From NCBI GenBank assembly GCA_934650095.1, contig CAKUFT010000002.1:42597-106596 (forward strand): DNA of 64,000 nt, in the 5' to 3' direction. This document shows positions 47,266-56,314 of the stretch, piece after piece. The number at the start of each line of letters is the position of its first letter. Within the stretch, counting starts at the first letter, position 1. Source of the DNA: an uncultured Collinsella sp. Its GTDB lineage: Bacteria; Actinomycetota; Coriobacteriia; Coriobacteriales; Coriobacteriaceae. A program made the position numbers and the translations under genes. The notes under the pieces are model-generated. The model searched no databases, was not told where the DNA came from, and saw only the letters and a list, made by a program, of their open reading frames with translations.

Positions 47266-49065
47266 GTGTCTGAACAGGTGAATTGTGGTTTTACTCATGC
47301 GTTTGGTGCACGGTTGCTCAATCATGCGGATAGCGCAGCTCTACCGGTTGATGCACACGACTTTTCCGATGCAATCAATCGGTGTTTACTCGTCGATAAG
47401 ACTATGTTTATTGCCGATATATTGGACAGTGAAGCACCTGTTGCGCTTTGCTGTCGGCCCAAGGGTTTTGGCAAGAGCATGAATTTATCGATGCTCAAGT
47501 GCTATTTGGAACGACCTGATCGCCGGCTGCCGGATCGAAGCCTGTTCGCTGGTACCCAGATTTGGCAGGCGGGCGGCGGTCGCTATCGTGATGAGTACGC
47601 GAGTTATCCGGTCATCATGCTCGACTTTACAGCTGCCGCTTCGAGGCATGGCGCTGGTGCTGCGGCAGCAATTCGCGGGGCTGTCGTGCGCGAGTGCGCC
47701 CGATTACTGCCGCTGCTTGCCGCGCCTGATCTGTCAAGACGTGAGGTTCGTCTTATCGAGAGGGCGGCGCGTGGGGTGGCCAGCGATAAGGAGATCGATG
47801 CGGCGCTTGGCGTGCTTATTAAACTGCTTCAGACAGCTTTCGATGAGCGGGTTGTTCTTCTGATAGACGACTACGACGCGGTATGTCCAAAGCGTTTGGA
47901 CGCTAAGGACGACGGTAGCGTGGATTCCCTAGAGTCGCTCAGCCGAATGTTGTTCGACACCATTGCCGATGCCGGCGACTCGTTGCGATTGACGTGTCTG
48001 ATGTGCGAACGCCCCGGTCATGCCGAGTTTGCGTTGTCCCAACGTGGGGTTTCCTATCGGTCGGCGACAGCGTTGTCGAGTTGGTGTGATCGATGGTTCG
48101 GTTTTTCGGACGACGAAGTCCAAGTGCTGTTGGATTGCATCGGTCGCAACGGCTGTCTGGATGACGCGCGTGAGTGGCTCGAGGGCTATCTGTTTGGTGG
48201 TTTTTATTGCTCGAGCCCGGAGCGCGTGGTGGACTACGCACATCGCGGTTGCGTCGCGCCTGTTCGGGCAGATCTGTATGGTTACGCTGACCGTCTGAGC
48301 GCATGCGTCGGTGACTGGAATCTCATGCGCCTGTCCGTATTGTTCGATTTGCTTGAGCCGCATGGGTTTATTGAGGCGCCAGTGCATGTGCATGCCGAGG
48401 TGGCCGATGTCGCCAAGCCCGAAGATATCTGGACAGCGCTGTATCTGTCTGGATTTCTTACGACGGACATGACGGGGCATTCGGAGGACGGCGCGTGCCT
48501 TCGTTCCCTGCGTCTGCCTAACAACGAAGTGCGTCAGGCGCTCCGTCTTGTAATTCTGGAATGGTTTGAGTGCGCCGTTGAGGACGTTGGAGTTATCGAC
48601 TCGTTCCATGACGGGCTGTGCCGAGGAGACGAGGACACTGTAAAGCAAGCTTTGAGCTGTGCTATCGGCGATCTGGGCATCGATGTGGGCCAATCAGATG
48701 TGCCGACAGCCTATCATCTGGCGCTTCAGGGGCTCTGCTTTGGACTGCCCGGCTATTGCAATCCCAGCTCCAAGCGAAGTGGCGTCTCGGATCGCTGGGA
48801 TATCCAGGTGATTCCCACCGGTCGGGTGTTTGACGTGGCCGACACGCTCGGCATGCTCGATGAGCGACCGCTCATTACGGTCAACATGTTGTACGACCCT
48901 GGCGTCGATGCCCTGGGCCTGGAACTGTTGGCGGTTCAGGCGCTGCTCGACATAGAGCGCGACGGCATCGATGATATCCGCGTGCCGCGCCCCGCCGTCG
49001 GGCGCATGCGTTGGGGCTTTGGCTTTGACGGTCAGCGTGTGTCCGTGGTGTGTCAACGACTGTAG
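47266..49065 (+). CDS. AAA-ATPase-like protein with degenerate PD-(D/E)XK-type C-terminus
   Basis: This 599-residue protein resembles the AAA-ATPase_like/DUF1703 group common in gut anaerobes. The N-terminal ATPase has the modified P-loop RPKGFGKSMNLSMLKCYLE near residue 64 and the Walker B VVLLIDDYDAV near residue 195. The C-terminus ends in WGFGFDGQRVSVVCQRL, like the last strand of the linked nuclease domain. The expected catalytic E-x-K style residues are only loosely present (LGLELLAVQALLDIERDGI). The function of the family is not established. GTG at 47266 follows GAAGGAG. Cys and Ser codons are frequent, and codon use is less GC-biased than in the suf genes. Confidence 0.8.
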   Translation: MSEQVNCGFTHAFGARLLNHADSAALPVDAHDFSDAINRCLLVDKTMFIADILDSEAPVALCCRPKGFGKSMNLSMLKCYLERPDRRLPDRSLFAGTQIWQAGGGRYRDEYASYPVIMLDFTAAASRHGAGAAAAIRGAVVRECARLLPLLAAPDLSRREVRLIERAARGVASDKEIDAALGVLIKLLQTAFDERVVLLIDDYDAVCPKRLDAKDDGSVDSLESLSRMLFDTIADAGDSLRLTCLMCERPGHAEFALSQRGVSYRSATALSSWCDRWFGFSDDEVQVLLDCIGRNGCLDDAREWLEGYLFGGFYCSSPERVVDYAHRGCVAPVRADLYGYADRLSACVGDWNLMRLSVLFDLLEPHGFIEAPVHVHAEVADVAKPEDIWTALYLSGFLTTDMTGHSEDGACLRSLRLPNNEVRQALRLVILEWFECAVEDVGVIDSFHDGLCRGDEDTVKQALSCAIGDLGIDVGQSDVPTAYHLALQGLCFGLPGYCNPSSKRSGVSDRWDIQVIPTGRVFDVADTLGMLDERPLITVNMLYDPGVDALGLELLAVQALLDIERDGIDDIRVPRPAVGRMRWGFGFDGQRVSVVCQRL

Positions 49066-49085
49066 CGGCGGGCGAAAGCCCTTTA

Positions 49086-50105
49086 CTACTCGGCGTCCTT
49101 CAGGGGCGGCATGGGCTTCCAGTTGGGATCCTTAACGATCTTGCGGGCGTCCTTCATGCCACGGCGCAGCGCCGGTATACCGGTCTTAAAACATTTGTCG
49201 ACGGCAGCCAGGCGAATGAATTCCTTGCAGAAGGTCGCGGCATTGCCCAGGCGGAACAGCACGGGATGATAGTCGCCGTAGATTTGCATGTAACGGGCCA
49301 AAAAGCCGCGGTTGCGCATGATGTAGTAACGGTTGGTGTCGCTCGTGGAGTTGAGCTGGCGCTTGCCGGCGATATCCCAGTTAGAGACGGCGCGGGCGCG
49401 CTTGAGCACCACGTCGGCAACAACGGCGGCGGGGAAGTGTTGGCTGGCCACGTAGCCGTAGCAGGCATCGTCGCCGTAGATAAAGAAGCGCGCGTCGGGC
49501 AGGCCAATCTTGTCGACCACGCGGCGCGAGAACATGCCGCCCTCAAAGCACAGCTGGTTCATGGCGCGGTGGCCCTCGGGGCCCAAGTCCCACTTGGCGA
49601 CAGGGTTGGGAATGCCGAGCGAAAGGATGAGTTGGTATTGCCAAAAGAAGGCGCCGCCGTCAAAGTCCAGGCGCGAACCCTGGATGACATCGTAGCGGTC
49701 GGTCCACTTGGCAAGACGCTCGATGCCTTCGGGGATGACGAGCACGTCGTCGTCCATCACCCAGAACCACTGGGCCCCCAGATCGTAGGCGCATTTAGTG
49801 CCGGCGGAGAAGCCACCCGCACCGCCGCCGTTTTCGAGCTGCGGGGCGTAGATGACACGGTCGGTGCCGCCCTGCGCGTCGGGCTGCTCGGTGTCGATGC
49901 CCCACAGGTTGGCCAGGCGCTCGTTGAATGCGGTGCACATGGCCTCGGTCTCGCGCGAATTCTCGTTATCGACAATCACGATGCGCCAGGGCGTTGCCGT
50001 GAGCTCGGTCATGGAGTCGAACAAGTTGGCCAGGAGTTCCTGGCGCTTGTACGTGACGACAACGATGGCGAGCTTATCGATGGGGGCGGGAAGGGTTGAA
50101 GGCAT
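49086..50105 (-). CDS. GT2 glycosyltransferase, galactofuranosyltransferase-like
   Basis: This 339-residue cytosolic or membrane-associated enzyme has the GT-A fold start LAIVVVTYKRQELLANLFDSM, NGGGAGGFSAGTKCAYDLG near residue 97, the metal-binding acidic motif WVMDDDVLVIPEG near residue 120, and FFIYGDDACYGY near residue 208. These resemble GlfT2-type enzymes that add galactofuranose. The C-terminus is basic (RRGMKDARKIVKDPNW). The ATG at 50105 follows AAAGGATA. It faces the acyltransferase gene on the same strand and belongs to the surface-glycan group. Confidence 0.88.
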   Translation of the reverse strand: MPSTLPAPIDKLAIVVVTYKRQELLANLFDSMTELTATPWRIVIVDNENSRETEAMCTAFNERLANLWGIDTEQPDAQGGTDRVIYAPQLENGGGAGGFSAGTKCAYDLGAQWFWVMDDDVLVIPEGIERLAKWTDRYDVIQGSRLDFDGGAFFWQYQLILSLGIPNPVAKWDLGPEGHRAMNQLCFEGGMFSRRVVDKIGLPDARFFIYGDDACYGYVASQHFPAAVVADVVLKRARAVSNWDIAGKRQLNSTSDTNRYYIMRNRGFLARYMQIYGDYHPVLFRLGNAATFCKEFIRLAAVDKCFKTGIPALRRGMKDARKIVKDPNWKPMPPLKDAE

Positions 50106-50275
50106 GGGGCAATATATCCTTTCACGCGCGGCGCGCGAGCGCTGCGCGGAAGCTATCGAATACGTCCTTGGGACTGTCCTATTGTAAAGGCTCACCGCAC
50201 CTTGTCGGCAAGGTTTGAATAAAACGCAGGAACCTGCCACGGGCGCGGCGGCTGCTACGTTGGGCGTTGGCGTGC

Positions 50276-51406
50276 TTATTGCTGCTTGAGACTGCGGAGG
50301 ATTCGGTTTCTAACTGCGTCAACTACGAGAAGCATAAGGGCAAAGACAATGCTGATGACCGTTCCGGTGACAATGCATATGGACGCAGGGCTGCTTTGGG
50401 CGACCAGTATGTTTGCAAGCATCGCGTTGAAGATGGGGCGCCAAAGGCTGCTGGTGAGCGACTGCATCACATAGAAACCGAGCGTGGCGTTCGATAAGGT
50501 GACGATGACACCTGCAGTCCGCGGATTGCCTGAGGCACTGCGTCGGGTTGCCGCAAAGAGCAGGGAGGCGGCAGCGAGGGCAAACGAGATCAACGAGGTC
50601 GATTTGTAGGAGAGGGTTGCCATCGCCGTGAGGCTGCCGGTGAAGGAAAGCGTGCTCTCTAGGACGATGGCGATTGCCAAAACCGCTATGAGTGATCGAC
50701 TGCCCAAGGCGCGCACCCTGCCCGAATCCATGGCGTCGGTAACATCGCGGAGCAGCCCGCCGATCAAAAACGCGACGACGTACGTGGCGGCGCTCATAAT
50801 CTTCTGGAGCCAAGAAAACTCGCCGCCGTTTGCTGAGCTCATGGCGGCCAAATACCCGTTGGCAACAAATGCGAGGATGCCGATGGTAATGACCGCTGCC
50901 GTATAGCTCCTCTTAGAGAGTCGGTTCTTGGCCAGCCCAAACAGCGGCGCCATGCAGACCGTGGCGGCGTAGACCCAGATAAACTCGAGCCCCAGGGTGT
51001 ACCAGTAGTGCGTGACCAGGGAAACGTCGGGAATGGGGGAGACGGTCGTGGACCATGCAAGCGCCACCAGGCAATAGAACGCTGTGGGTAAGACAACCTT
51101 GCCAAGACGCTGCACCGTCCGCTGTATCTGCGACGCCCAGGTCGTCCCATCATTCCAAGCACGCGCGGCCGAGGCGATGAGAAAATACCCCGAGATCATA
51201 AAGAAGACTTCGTTGGCCCAGCAGCCCAGCAAGTTAATAAAACCGAGGACGCCGGAATAGGGGAAGGCGGCAAACGGTGCGTATTCCGGCATGCCGGCGC
51301 AGGCTGCCTGAAAGGCCCACTGAAAGGTGTGGAAAATCGCGATTCCGGCGACCGCGACGAGGCGCAGCGCTTCGATAGAAATATTGCGTGCGGCTTTGGG
51401 CTGCAT
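50276..51406 (-). CDS. Membrane acyltransferase family 3
   Basis: This 376-residue protein has about ten transmembrane helices and the acyltransferase-3 pattern. The catalytic-type His is in the first helix, SIEALRLVAVAGIAIFHTFQWAF. Then come WANEVFFMISGYFLIASAAR and LEFIWVYAATVCMAPLFGL. The family adds acetyl or other acyl groups to surface sugars. The ATG at 51406 follows GAAAGGAAGAC. It is divergent from the GT2 gene at 51518, with about 110 bp between. An open frame continues far upstream on this strand but is a shadow of the opposite genes. Confidence 0.9.
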   Translation of the reverse strand: MQPKAARNISIEALRLVAVAGIAIFHTFQWAFQAACAGMPEYAPFAAFPYSGVLGFINLLGCWANEVFFMISGYFLIASAARAWNDGTTWASQIQRTVQRLGKVVLPTAFYCLVALAWSTTVSPIPDVSLVTHYWYTLGLEFIWVYAATVCMAPLFGLAKNRLSKRSYTAAVITIGILAFVANGYLAAMSSANGGEFSWLQKIMSAATYVVAFLIGGLLRDVTDAMDSGRVRALGSRSLIAVLAIAIVLESTLSFTGSLTAMATLSYKSTSLISFALAAASLLFAATRRSASGNPRTAGVIVTLSNATLGFYVMQSLTSSLWRPIFNAMLANILVAQSSPASICIVTGTVISIVFALMLLVVDAVRNRILRSLKQQ

Positions 51407-51517
51407 GTCTTCCTTTCGTCTCTGGGTGCTCCATAGGCTCCATAGATTATATAAACGCCCGTCGGCGCGCCGACCCTTTGATACCATGAAACGACAGGTA
51501 TTTCCTAAGGAGCACTT

Positions 51518-52621
51518 TTGTCTACTAACGCCTCTGGCAGCCCTGTTCTGTCGCTGCTTATCCCCATCTATAACGTTCAGCGCTACCTGCGCGAGTGCCT
51601 CGATTCCGCCGTGGCGCAGACGCTCAAGGACATCGAGATCATCTGCATCAACGACGGATCCACCGACAGCTCGCCGGATATCATTCGCGAGTACATGGAG
51701 CGCGATTCGCGTGTGAAGATGATCGATAAGGCCAACAGCGGCTACGGCGATTCGATGAACCGCGGCCTGGAGATGGCGCGCGGCGAGTACGTGGGCATTC
51801 TGGAGTCCGATGACTTTATGGCGCCCGACGCGCTGGAGAAGCTTGTGTCGGCGGCCGAGGGCTGCAACGCCGACTTTGCGAAGGCTAACTTTGACTTCTA
51901 CTGGTCCAAGCCCGAGGAGCGCCGCTCGCTGCACGAGATGTTTAAGCCCAAGGAATGCGGCAAACCGGTGCACCCAAGCGACACGACACAGTTCTTTAAG
52001 CAAAAGCCCTCGATTTGGTCGGCCGTCTTCCGTCGCGATTTTCTCGAGCGCAACGGCATCAAGTTCTTGCCGACCCCGGGTGCATCCTTTCAGGACACGT
52101 CGTTTGCCTTTAAGGTGATCGCGTGTGCCGACAAGGCCGTCTACCTGCACGATGCCGTGCTTTCGTATCGCCAAGACAACGAGAACTCCTCGGTCAATTC
52201 TTCGGCCAAGGTCTTTTGCGTCAATGCCGAGTATGCCGAGATCGAGCGTTGGATCCGAGAGGATTATGCCCGCAATCACGCAAGCGATGACGTCGCGCGC
52301 ATGCTCAAGTTCAATCAGGTCATTAAGTACGATTCGTATATGTGGAACTACGTGCGCTTGGCGCCCGAGTTCTATAAGGAGTTCCTGGTCCAGATGACCA
52401 AGGAGTTCCAGGCCGCCTTGGACGCGGGGGACTTTTCGCTGGACGACCTTAAGCCGTGGAAGCGCGCGAATCTCGCTGTCATCCTCAAAGACCCCGAAGC
52501 CTGGGTGGACGAGCATCCGCACTTTGCGACGGACGGCGCCCTGGGACGCGCCAAATACTACGCATCGGTTGGAGGCCCCGGCGTGGTCGCCGCCTTCCTC
52601 GTCGAATCGTTGAGGGGGTAG
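51518..52621 (+). CDS. GT2 glycosyltransferase (first of a duplicated pair)
   Basis: This 367-residue enzyme starts LSLLIPIYNVQRYLRECLDSAVAQTL and has IICINDGSTDSSPDII, NSGYGDSMNRGLEMARGEYVGILESDDFM (the DxD-type motif is SDD), and later KPSIWSAVFRRDFL and YRQDNENSSVNS. It transfers a sugar from a nucleotide donor. The substrate is unknown. The start is TTG at 51518 with AAGGAG five bases before it. The first ~105 residues are almost identical to those of the gene at 53743, pointing to duplication. It lies 6 bp before the next GT2 gene. Confidence 0.9.
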   Translation: MSTNASGSPVLSLLIPIYNVQRYLRECLDSAVAQTLKDIEIICINDGSTDSSPDIIREYMERDSRVKMIDKANSGYGDSMNRGLEMARGEYVGILESDDFMAPDALEKLVSAAEGCNADFAKANFDFYWSKPEERRSLHEMFKPKECGKPVHPSDTTQFFKQKPSIWSAVFRRDFLERNGIKFLPTPGASFQDTSFAFKVIACADKAVYLHDAVLSYRQDNENSSVNSSAKVFCVNAEYAEIERWIREDYARNHASDDVARMLKFNQVIKYDSYMWNYVRLAPEFYKEFLVQMTKEFQAALDAGDFSLDDLKPWKRANLAVILKDPEAWVDEHPHFATDGALGRAKYYASVGGPGVVAAFLVESLRG

Positions 52622-52627
52622 GTTGGC

Positions 52628-53668
52628 ATGGGAGAGGCCTCGACCCTTAAAGCGACCATCATCGTTCCCGTATACAACTCGGCAAGCTCGATTCAGCGAT
52701 GCCTCAACTCGCTGTTGGCGCAGTCCGAGCGCTCGATTCAGGTTGTTTGCGTCAACGATGGATCGGCTGACGATTCGTTGCGTGTTCTGCGTCAAATTGC
52801 ACAGAACGATGACCGCGTGCTGGTGATTGACCAGAAAAACGCGGGCGTCTCGTGCGCTCGAAATGCTGGCATCGATGCCGCTGGGGGCGAAGCCGTCTTC
52901 TTTGTGGACGCCGACGATTACATCGATGCCCAAACCGTCGAGCGCGTGCTGCAGGCCATGGGGTCGTCGGATGCCGAGGTCGCCGTTTTTGGTGGCGCCT
53001 GCGAGCCCGCCGATGCCGCTCCTAAGCGCGTCCAGCAGCTCATGAGCCCTAAAGCGGGCACCTTCGGCGCTCGCGATCCCCAGCTGTTGTTCCACGCGAA
53101 TGCGCAACCCTATGCCTGCCGCGCGGCCTTTTCGCGCGAGCTGCTCAATCGCGAGGGCATTCGCTTCGCCCCCGGTTTGGCCTTGGGCGAGGACGTCGTA
53201 TTCCAATTTGCGGCTTATGCACTTGCCCGCAAGACCGTCGTCATGCCGGACAAGTTCTACCACTACGTGATGGAGAGCGCATCGGCGACGCACGAGTTCA
53301 ACAGTGCCGAGGCTCGCGCCAAAAAGCTTAACGCCCACATGAGGATGCTCGAGGAGGTCTTGGAGGGCTGGGCGGCCTACGGTCTTTTGGACCTGTGTCC
53401 CGGCGAGCTGATCGCCTGGTTCTTGGACCTCATTGTGTTCGACCTAGCGCGCTTGGATGCCGATGGCTTCCATTGCGTAGCCGCTCGCGTCAACATGGAT
53501 CTTACGACGTTTTTGGGAACGGAGTGGGCCGATATTCCTGCCAAGGGCGTCGTTCGCCGTGTTGCCCGCAAGCTCGTTGCGGCGACCTCGGGCGTTTCGA
53601 TGGCAGACGCCGCGATGTTCTATCTTTCGACTCGCGGTCTCAAAGCCTGCCTGGAGCGCTTTCTCTAG
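52628..53668 (+). CDS. GT2 glycosyltransferase
   Basis: This 346-residue enzyme has TIIVPVYNSASSIQRCLNSLLAQ, VVCVNDGSADDSLRVL, NAGVSCARNAGIDAAGGEAVFFVDADDYID with the DADD metal motif near residue 97, and LALGEDVVFQFAAYAL near residue 190. The GEDV motif is a typical acceptor-site feature. The C-terminal third is helical. It is clearly different from its two GT2 neighbours that form a duplicated pair, so it probably adds another sugar. The ATG at 52628 lies 6 bp after the upstream stop, in one operon. Confidence 0.9.
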   Translation: MGEASTLKATIIVPVYNSASSIQRCLNSLLAQSERSIQVVCVNDGSADDSLRVLRQIAQNDDRVLVIDQKNAGVSCARNAGIDAAGGEAVFFVDADDYIDAQTVERVLQAMGSSDAEVAVFGGACEPADAAPKRVQQLMSPKAGTFGARDPQLLFHANAQPYACRAAFSRELLNREGIRFAPGLALGEDVVFQFAAYALARKTVVMPDKFYHYVMESASATHEFNSAEARAKKLNAHMRMLEEVLEGWAAYGLLDLCPGELIAWFLDLIVFDLARLDADGFHCVAARVNMDLTTFLGTEWADIPAKGVVRRVARKLVAATSGVSMADAAMFYLSTRGLKACLERFL

Positions 53669-53742
53669 TTCCAAGCGCTGCCGCCCGCCGCAACTCGGCT
53701 GCTAAAATAACCCTGTTACACGCTATTCAACAGGAGGTTCTC

Positions 53743-54861
53743 TTGCAGAACTCTGATACCCCTAAAGTTTCGCTGCTTGTCCCCATCTGCAATGTCGAGC
53801 GCTACCTGCGCGAGTGCCTCGATTCTGCCGTGGCGCAGACGCTCGAGGACATCGAGATCATCTGCATCAACGACGGTTCTACCGATAGCTCGCCGGATAT
53901 CATCTGCGAGTACATGGAGCGCGATGCGCGCGTCAAGATGATCGACAAGGCCAACAGCGGCTACGGCGACTCGATGAACCGAGGCCTGGAGATGGCCCGC
54001 GGCGAGTACGTGGGCATCCTGGAGTCCGATGACTTTATGTTTGAGGACTCGCTCCAAAAGTTGGTTGCCAAGGCAGACGCCGAGCATGCCGATGTGGTTA
54101 AAGGAGATTTCTATCTGTACTGGTCTACGCCCGCCGAGCGCCGTGAGCTGTTTGGGATTATCGACGAGCATATGACGGGCGCGGCGTATCGCCCCGCCGA
54201 TCGCCCAGGCATCTTCTACCGCAAGCCTTCCATTTGGTCGGCCATCTATCGGCGCAAGTTCCTTAACGACAATCAGATTCGGTTCCTCCCCACGCCGGGG
54301 GCATCGTATCAGGATGCCGGCTTTAACTTTAAGGTTTGGGCGTGCGCCGAGCGCGCCGCGTTTATTGCGGACCCCATTTTGTGCTATCGCCAGGATAACG
54401 AGAAGAGCTCCGTTAATTCGCCCAATAAGGTGTTTTGCGTGTGCGACGAATATGCCGAGATGCAGCGCTTTTTGGACGAGCGCCCCGAGCTTAAGGCTCA
54501 GCTCCAGGGCATTTTAATGCGCATGAAGGTCGATACCTATCGTTGGAATGACGAGCGCCTGATCGATGAGCTGCGCGAGCAGTTTTGGGAGAAGGCCTCG
54601 CCCGAGCTCAAGGCCGATTGGGATGCCGGTCGCTTTGACTTGTCGCTGTTTGACCCGCGCGGCGAGACTGATCTGCGCTTGATGGTCAAGTCGCCGCGCG
54701 CCTATATCGATTCGCGCTTTGACTTTAAAAAGCCGGGCAAGCTCAATACGTTTAAGCACTACTTTAAGATCGGCGGCCTGCCGCTGGTCTGGCGTGTGCT
54801 GACGTACCAGCGCACGTACGGCGATAACCCGCATCCCGATGACGTGCCGGCTGCACAGTAG
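53743..54861 (+). CDS. GT2 glycosyltransferase (second of a duplicated pair)
   Basis: This 372-residue enzyme is a close paralogue of the gene at 51518. The segment YLRECLDSAVAQTL through GEYVGILESDDFM is nearly the same in both. Differences increase after residue 105, where it has EHADVVKGDFYLYWSTPAERRELF and KPSIWSAIYRRKFL. The start is TTG at 53743 with AGGAGG five bases before it, the same unusual start type as its paralogue. About 75 bp separate it from the preceding gene and 12 bp from the next. Its acceptor is unknown. Confidence 0.9.
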   Translation: MQNSDTPKVSLLVPICNVERYLRECLDSAVAQTLEDIEIICINDGSTDSSPDIICEYMERDARVKMIDKANSGYGDSMNRGLEMARGEYVGILESDDFMFEDSLQKLVAKADAEHADVVKGDFYLYWSTPAERRELFGIIDEHMTGAAYRPADRPGIFYRKPSIWSAIYRRKFLNDNQIRFLPTPGASYQDAGFNFKVWACAERAAFIADPILCYRQDNEKSSVNSPNKVFCVCDEYAEMQRFLDERPELKAQLQGILMRMKVDTYRWNDERLIDELREQFWEKASPELKADWDAGRFDLSLFDPRGETDLRLMVKSPRAYIDSRFDFKKPGKLNTFKHYFKIGGLPLVWRVLTYQRTYGDNPHPDDVPAAQ

Positions 54862-54873
54862 GAGCTCGTGATT

Positions 54874-55941
54874 ATGTCTACCTCCAGGATTTCCGTCGTC
54901 GTTCCCATCTATAAGGTGGAGGAGTGCCTGGCATGGTGCCTGGACTCCCTGCTTGCGCAGGACATGCCCGATTGGGAAGGCGTGCTGGTCAACGATGGCT
55001 CGCCGGACGGATCGCGCGACATCGCGGCTGCCTTCTGCGAAAAGGACGCGCGCTTTACGTTGGTCGATAAGCCCAACGGCGGCCTGTCGAGTGCGCGCAA
55101 TGCGGGTATCGCCGCGTCCACGGCACCTATCGTCGCGTTCTTGGATTCCGACGACCGGTTTACGCCCGATGCATGCCGCGTGATCGTCGATGCCTTTGAG
55201 CGCGAGGACTGCGACGTCTTGACCTTTGGCGCTAACCCGTATCCGTTGGAGGCGGGGTACCCGTGGCTTAACCGGGTTTTGAGTCCACGGGATGTTTCTT
55301 TTCATGGATATAGTTTCGAATTATTGTTTAAAGAGGACTCGCGTCCCTTTGTGTGGCGGACTGCCTGTAGACGTGATTTTCTGGCGAATAACGCTATTCA
55401 GTTCGATGAATCTATTATCTATGGTGAAGATCAGGTTTTCGAAATGGCGATATATGGCCGTTCACGAAAAACAACGCTTATTTCGAACAAACTGTATGAC
55501 TACCGCGTGGCGCGCAAGGGTTCGCTCATGGACACCATGCGCTACGACGATGAGACGCGCTTGCTCGAGCATGTAAAGATTTATTCCGCAGTGTTGGCCG
55601 ACTGGCATCGCGATGGCCTTGACGCACAGCATGTCGATGATCTGGCATACTTCCTGTGCGATTTGGTGCTGTACGACGCGGTCAGGTTGCTGGGTACGGA
55701 CTGTGGGAAGGTGTTTGCTGCCGTTGCGGCCGTGCTCGCCGGTTCCGCTGTGAGCAGCGATGCCGCGCTAACGAAATGCGCTCCTTCTGTTGCCGCCATA
55801 GTGCGCGCGGCACTTGTTGGCGAGGCCCCCAGCGCCCGTGTGTACAGAAGGCTCATGTTCGATTACGACGTTTTAAGGTCTGGATTCCTTCGCGCATGCA
55901 AGCGTATGGCCGCGAATATCCTGGGAAAGCGAGAAGTTTAG
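54874..55941 (+). CDS. GT2 glycosyltransferase with an internal AT-rich patch
   Basis: This 355-residue enzyme has ISVVVPIYKVEECLAWCLDSLLAQD, VLVNDGSPDGSRDI, NGGLSSARNAGIAAST, and FLDSDDRFTPDACR with the metal motif DSDD near residue 90. IIYGEDQVFEMAIYGRSRKTTLI near residue 180 is the acceptor-site region. The ATG at 54874 follows AGGAG by nine bases. Bases ~55285-55500 use codons ending in T and A, in sharp contrast to the rest of the gene, which suggests a recombined segment. It is the last gene of the glycosyltransferase run. Confidence 0.88.
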   Translation: MSTSRISVVVPIYKVEECLAWCLDSLLAQDMPDWEGVLVNDGSPDGSRDIAAAFCEKDARFTLVDKPNGGLSSARNAGIAASTAPIVAFLDSDDRFTPDACRVIVDAFEREDCDVLTFGANPYPLEAGYPWLNRVLSPRDVSFHGYSFELLFKEDSRPFVWRTACRRDFLANNAIQFDESIIYGEDQVFEMAIYGRSRKTTLISNKLYDYRVARKGSLMDTMRYDDETRLLEHVKIYSAVLADWHRDGLDAQHVDDLAYFLCDLVLYDAVRLLGTDCGKVFAAVAAVLAGSAVSSDAALTKCAPSVAAIVRAALVGEAPSARVYRRLMFDYDVLRSGFLRACKRMAANILGKREV

Positions 55942-56252
55942 ATAAGAGGCCGCCGGGGTTTGCCGTTTGATTGCTGGCTATTATCTGGTTAGGCTCGAGC
56001 AAGACGACGGTGGTCGCCATTCGATTGGTATTGCATCGCGACGGGATTGCGTGGGCTGCCGTTGCGGGCGTTCAATCTGCTATGAGTCTGAGATGGGGTT
56101 TGATCTTAATAACGCGATTTGTGCCAACACCAGGCAGTTTCCGATATGAGTTATTGGTCCGCCGTGCAGACCGGAGAGGGTCTTGTCTGTTGTCTTGTTA
56201 AACCATCGTTGTTGTTACGGTCGATGCTATTAACCGTTCTGTCTATCATGCC

Positions 56253-56282
56253 TTGGCTCCCGTTCCCCCAATCTAGTAGACT
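56253..56282 (+). promoter_or_regulatory. Promoter of the ChW/C39 gene
   Basis: TTGGCT (56253-56258) and TAGACT (56277-56282) are 18 bases apart, giving a start near 56289, about 26 bases before the ATG. Confidence 0.45.
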
Positions 56283-56306
56283 CTAAACCGTTGCTAGATT
56301 AGGGGG
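56265..56306 (+). promoter_or_regulatory. Inverted repeat spanning the -10 box and ribosome site, possible operator
   Basis: CCCCCAATCTAG (56265-56276) and CTAGATTAGGGGG (56294-56306) are complementary apart from one bulged base. The left arm lies between the -35 and -10 boxes. The right arm contains the ribosome site AGGGGGA. It could bind a repressor or, if transcription starts further upstream, fold to hide the ribosome site. Confidence 0.5.
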
Positions 56307-56314
56307 ATTTTCAT

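Larger units (their letters stand above)
55942..56314. other. Intergenic region with a possible flippase remnant and the promoter of the first ChW gene
   Basis: A rightward frame from 55971 to 56201 encodes a hydrophobic stretch, GIAWAAVAGVQSAMSLRWGLIL, resembling the end of a polysaccharide flippase. It has no start signal and is best read as a remnant. The last 60 bp hold the promoter and inverted repeat described separately. Confidence 0.4.

Noticed and set aside
51407-53338. Upstream extension of the acyltransferase frame to over 1000 codons
   Set aside because: The part beyond the ATG at 51406 lies opposite two glycosyltransferase genes and has no membrane or enzyme features. The ATG at 51406 has a good ribosome site.
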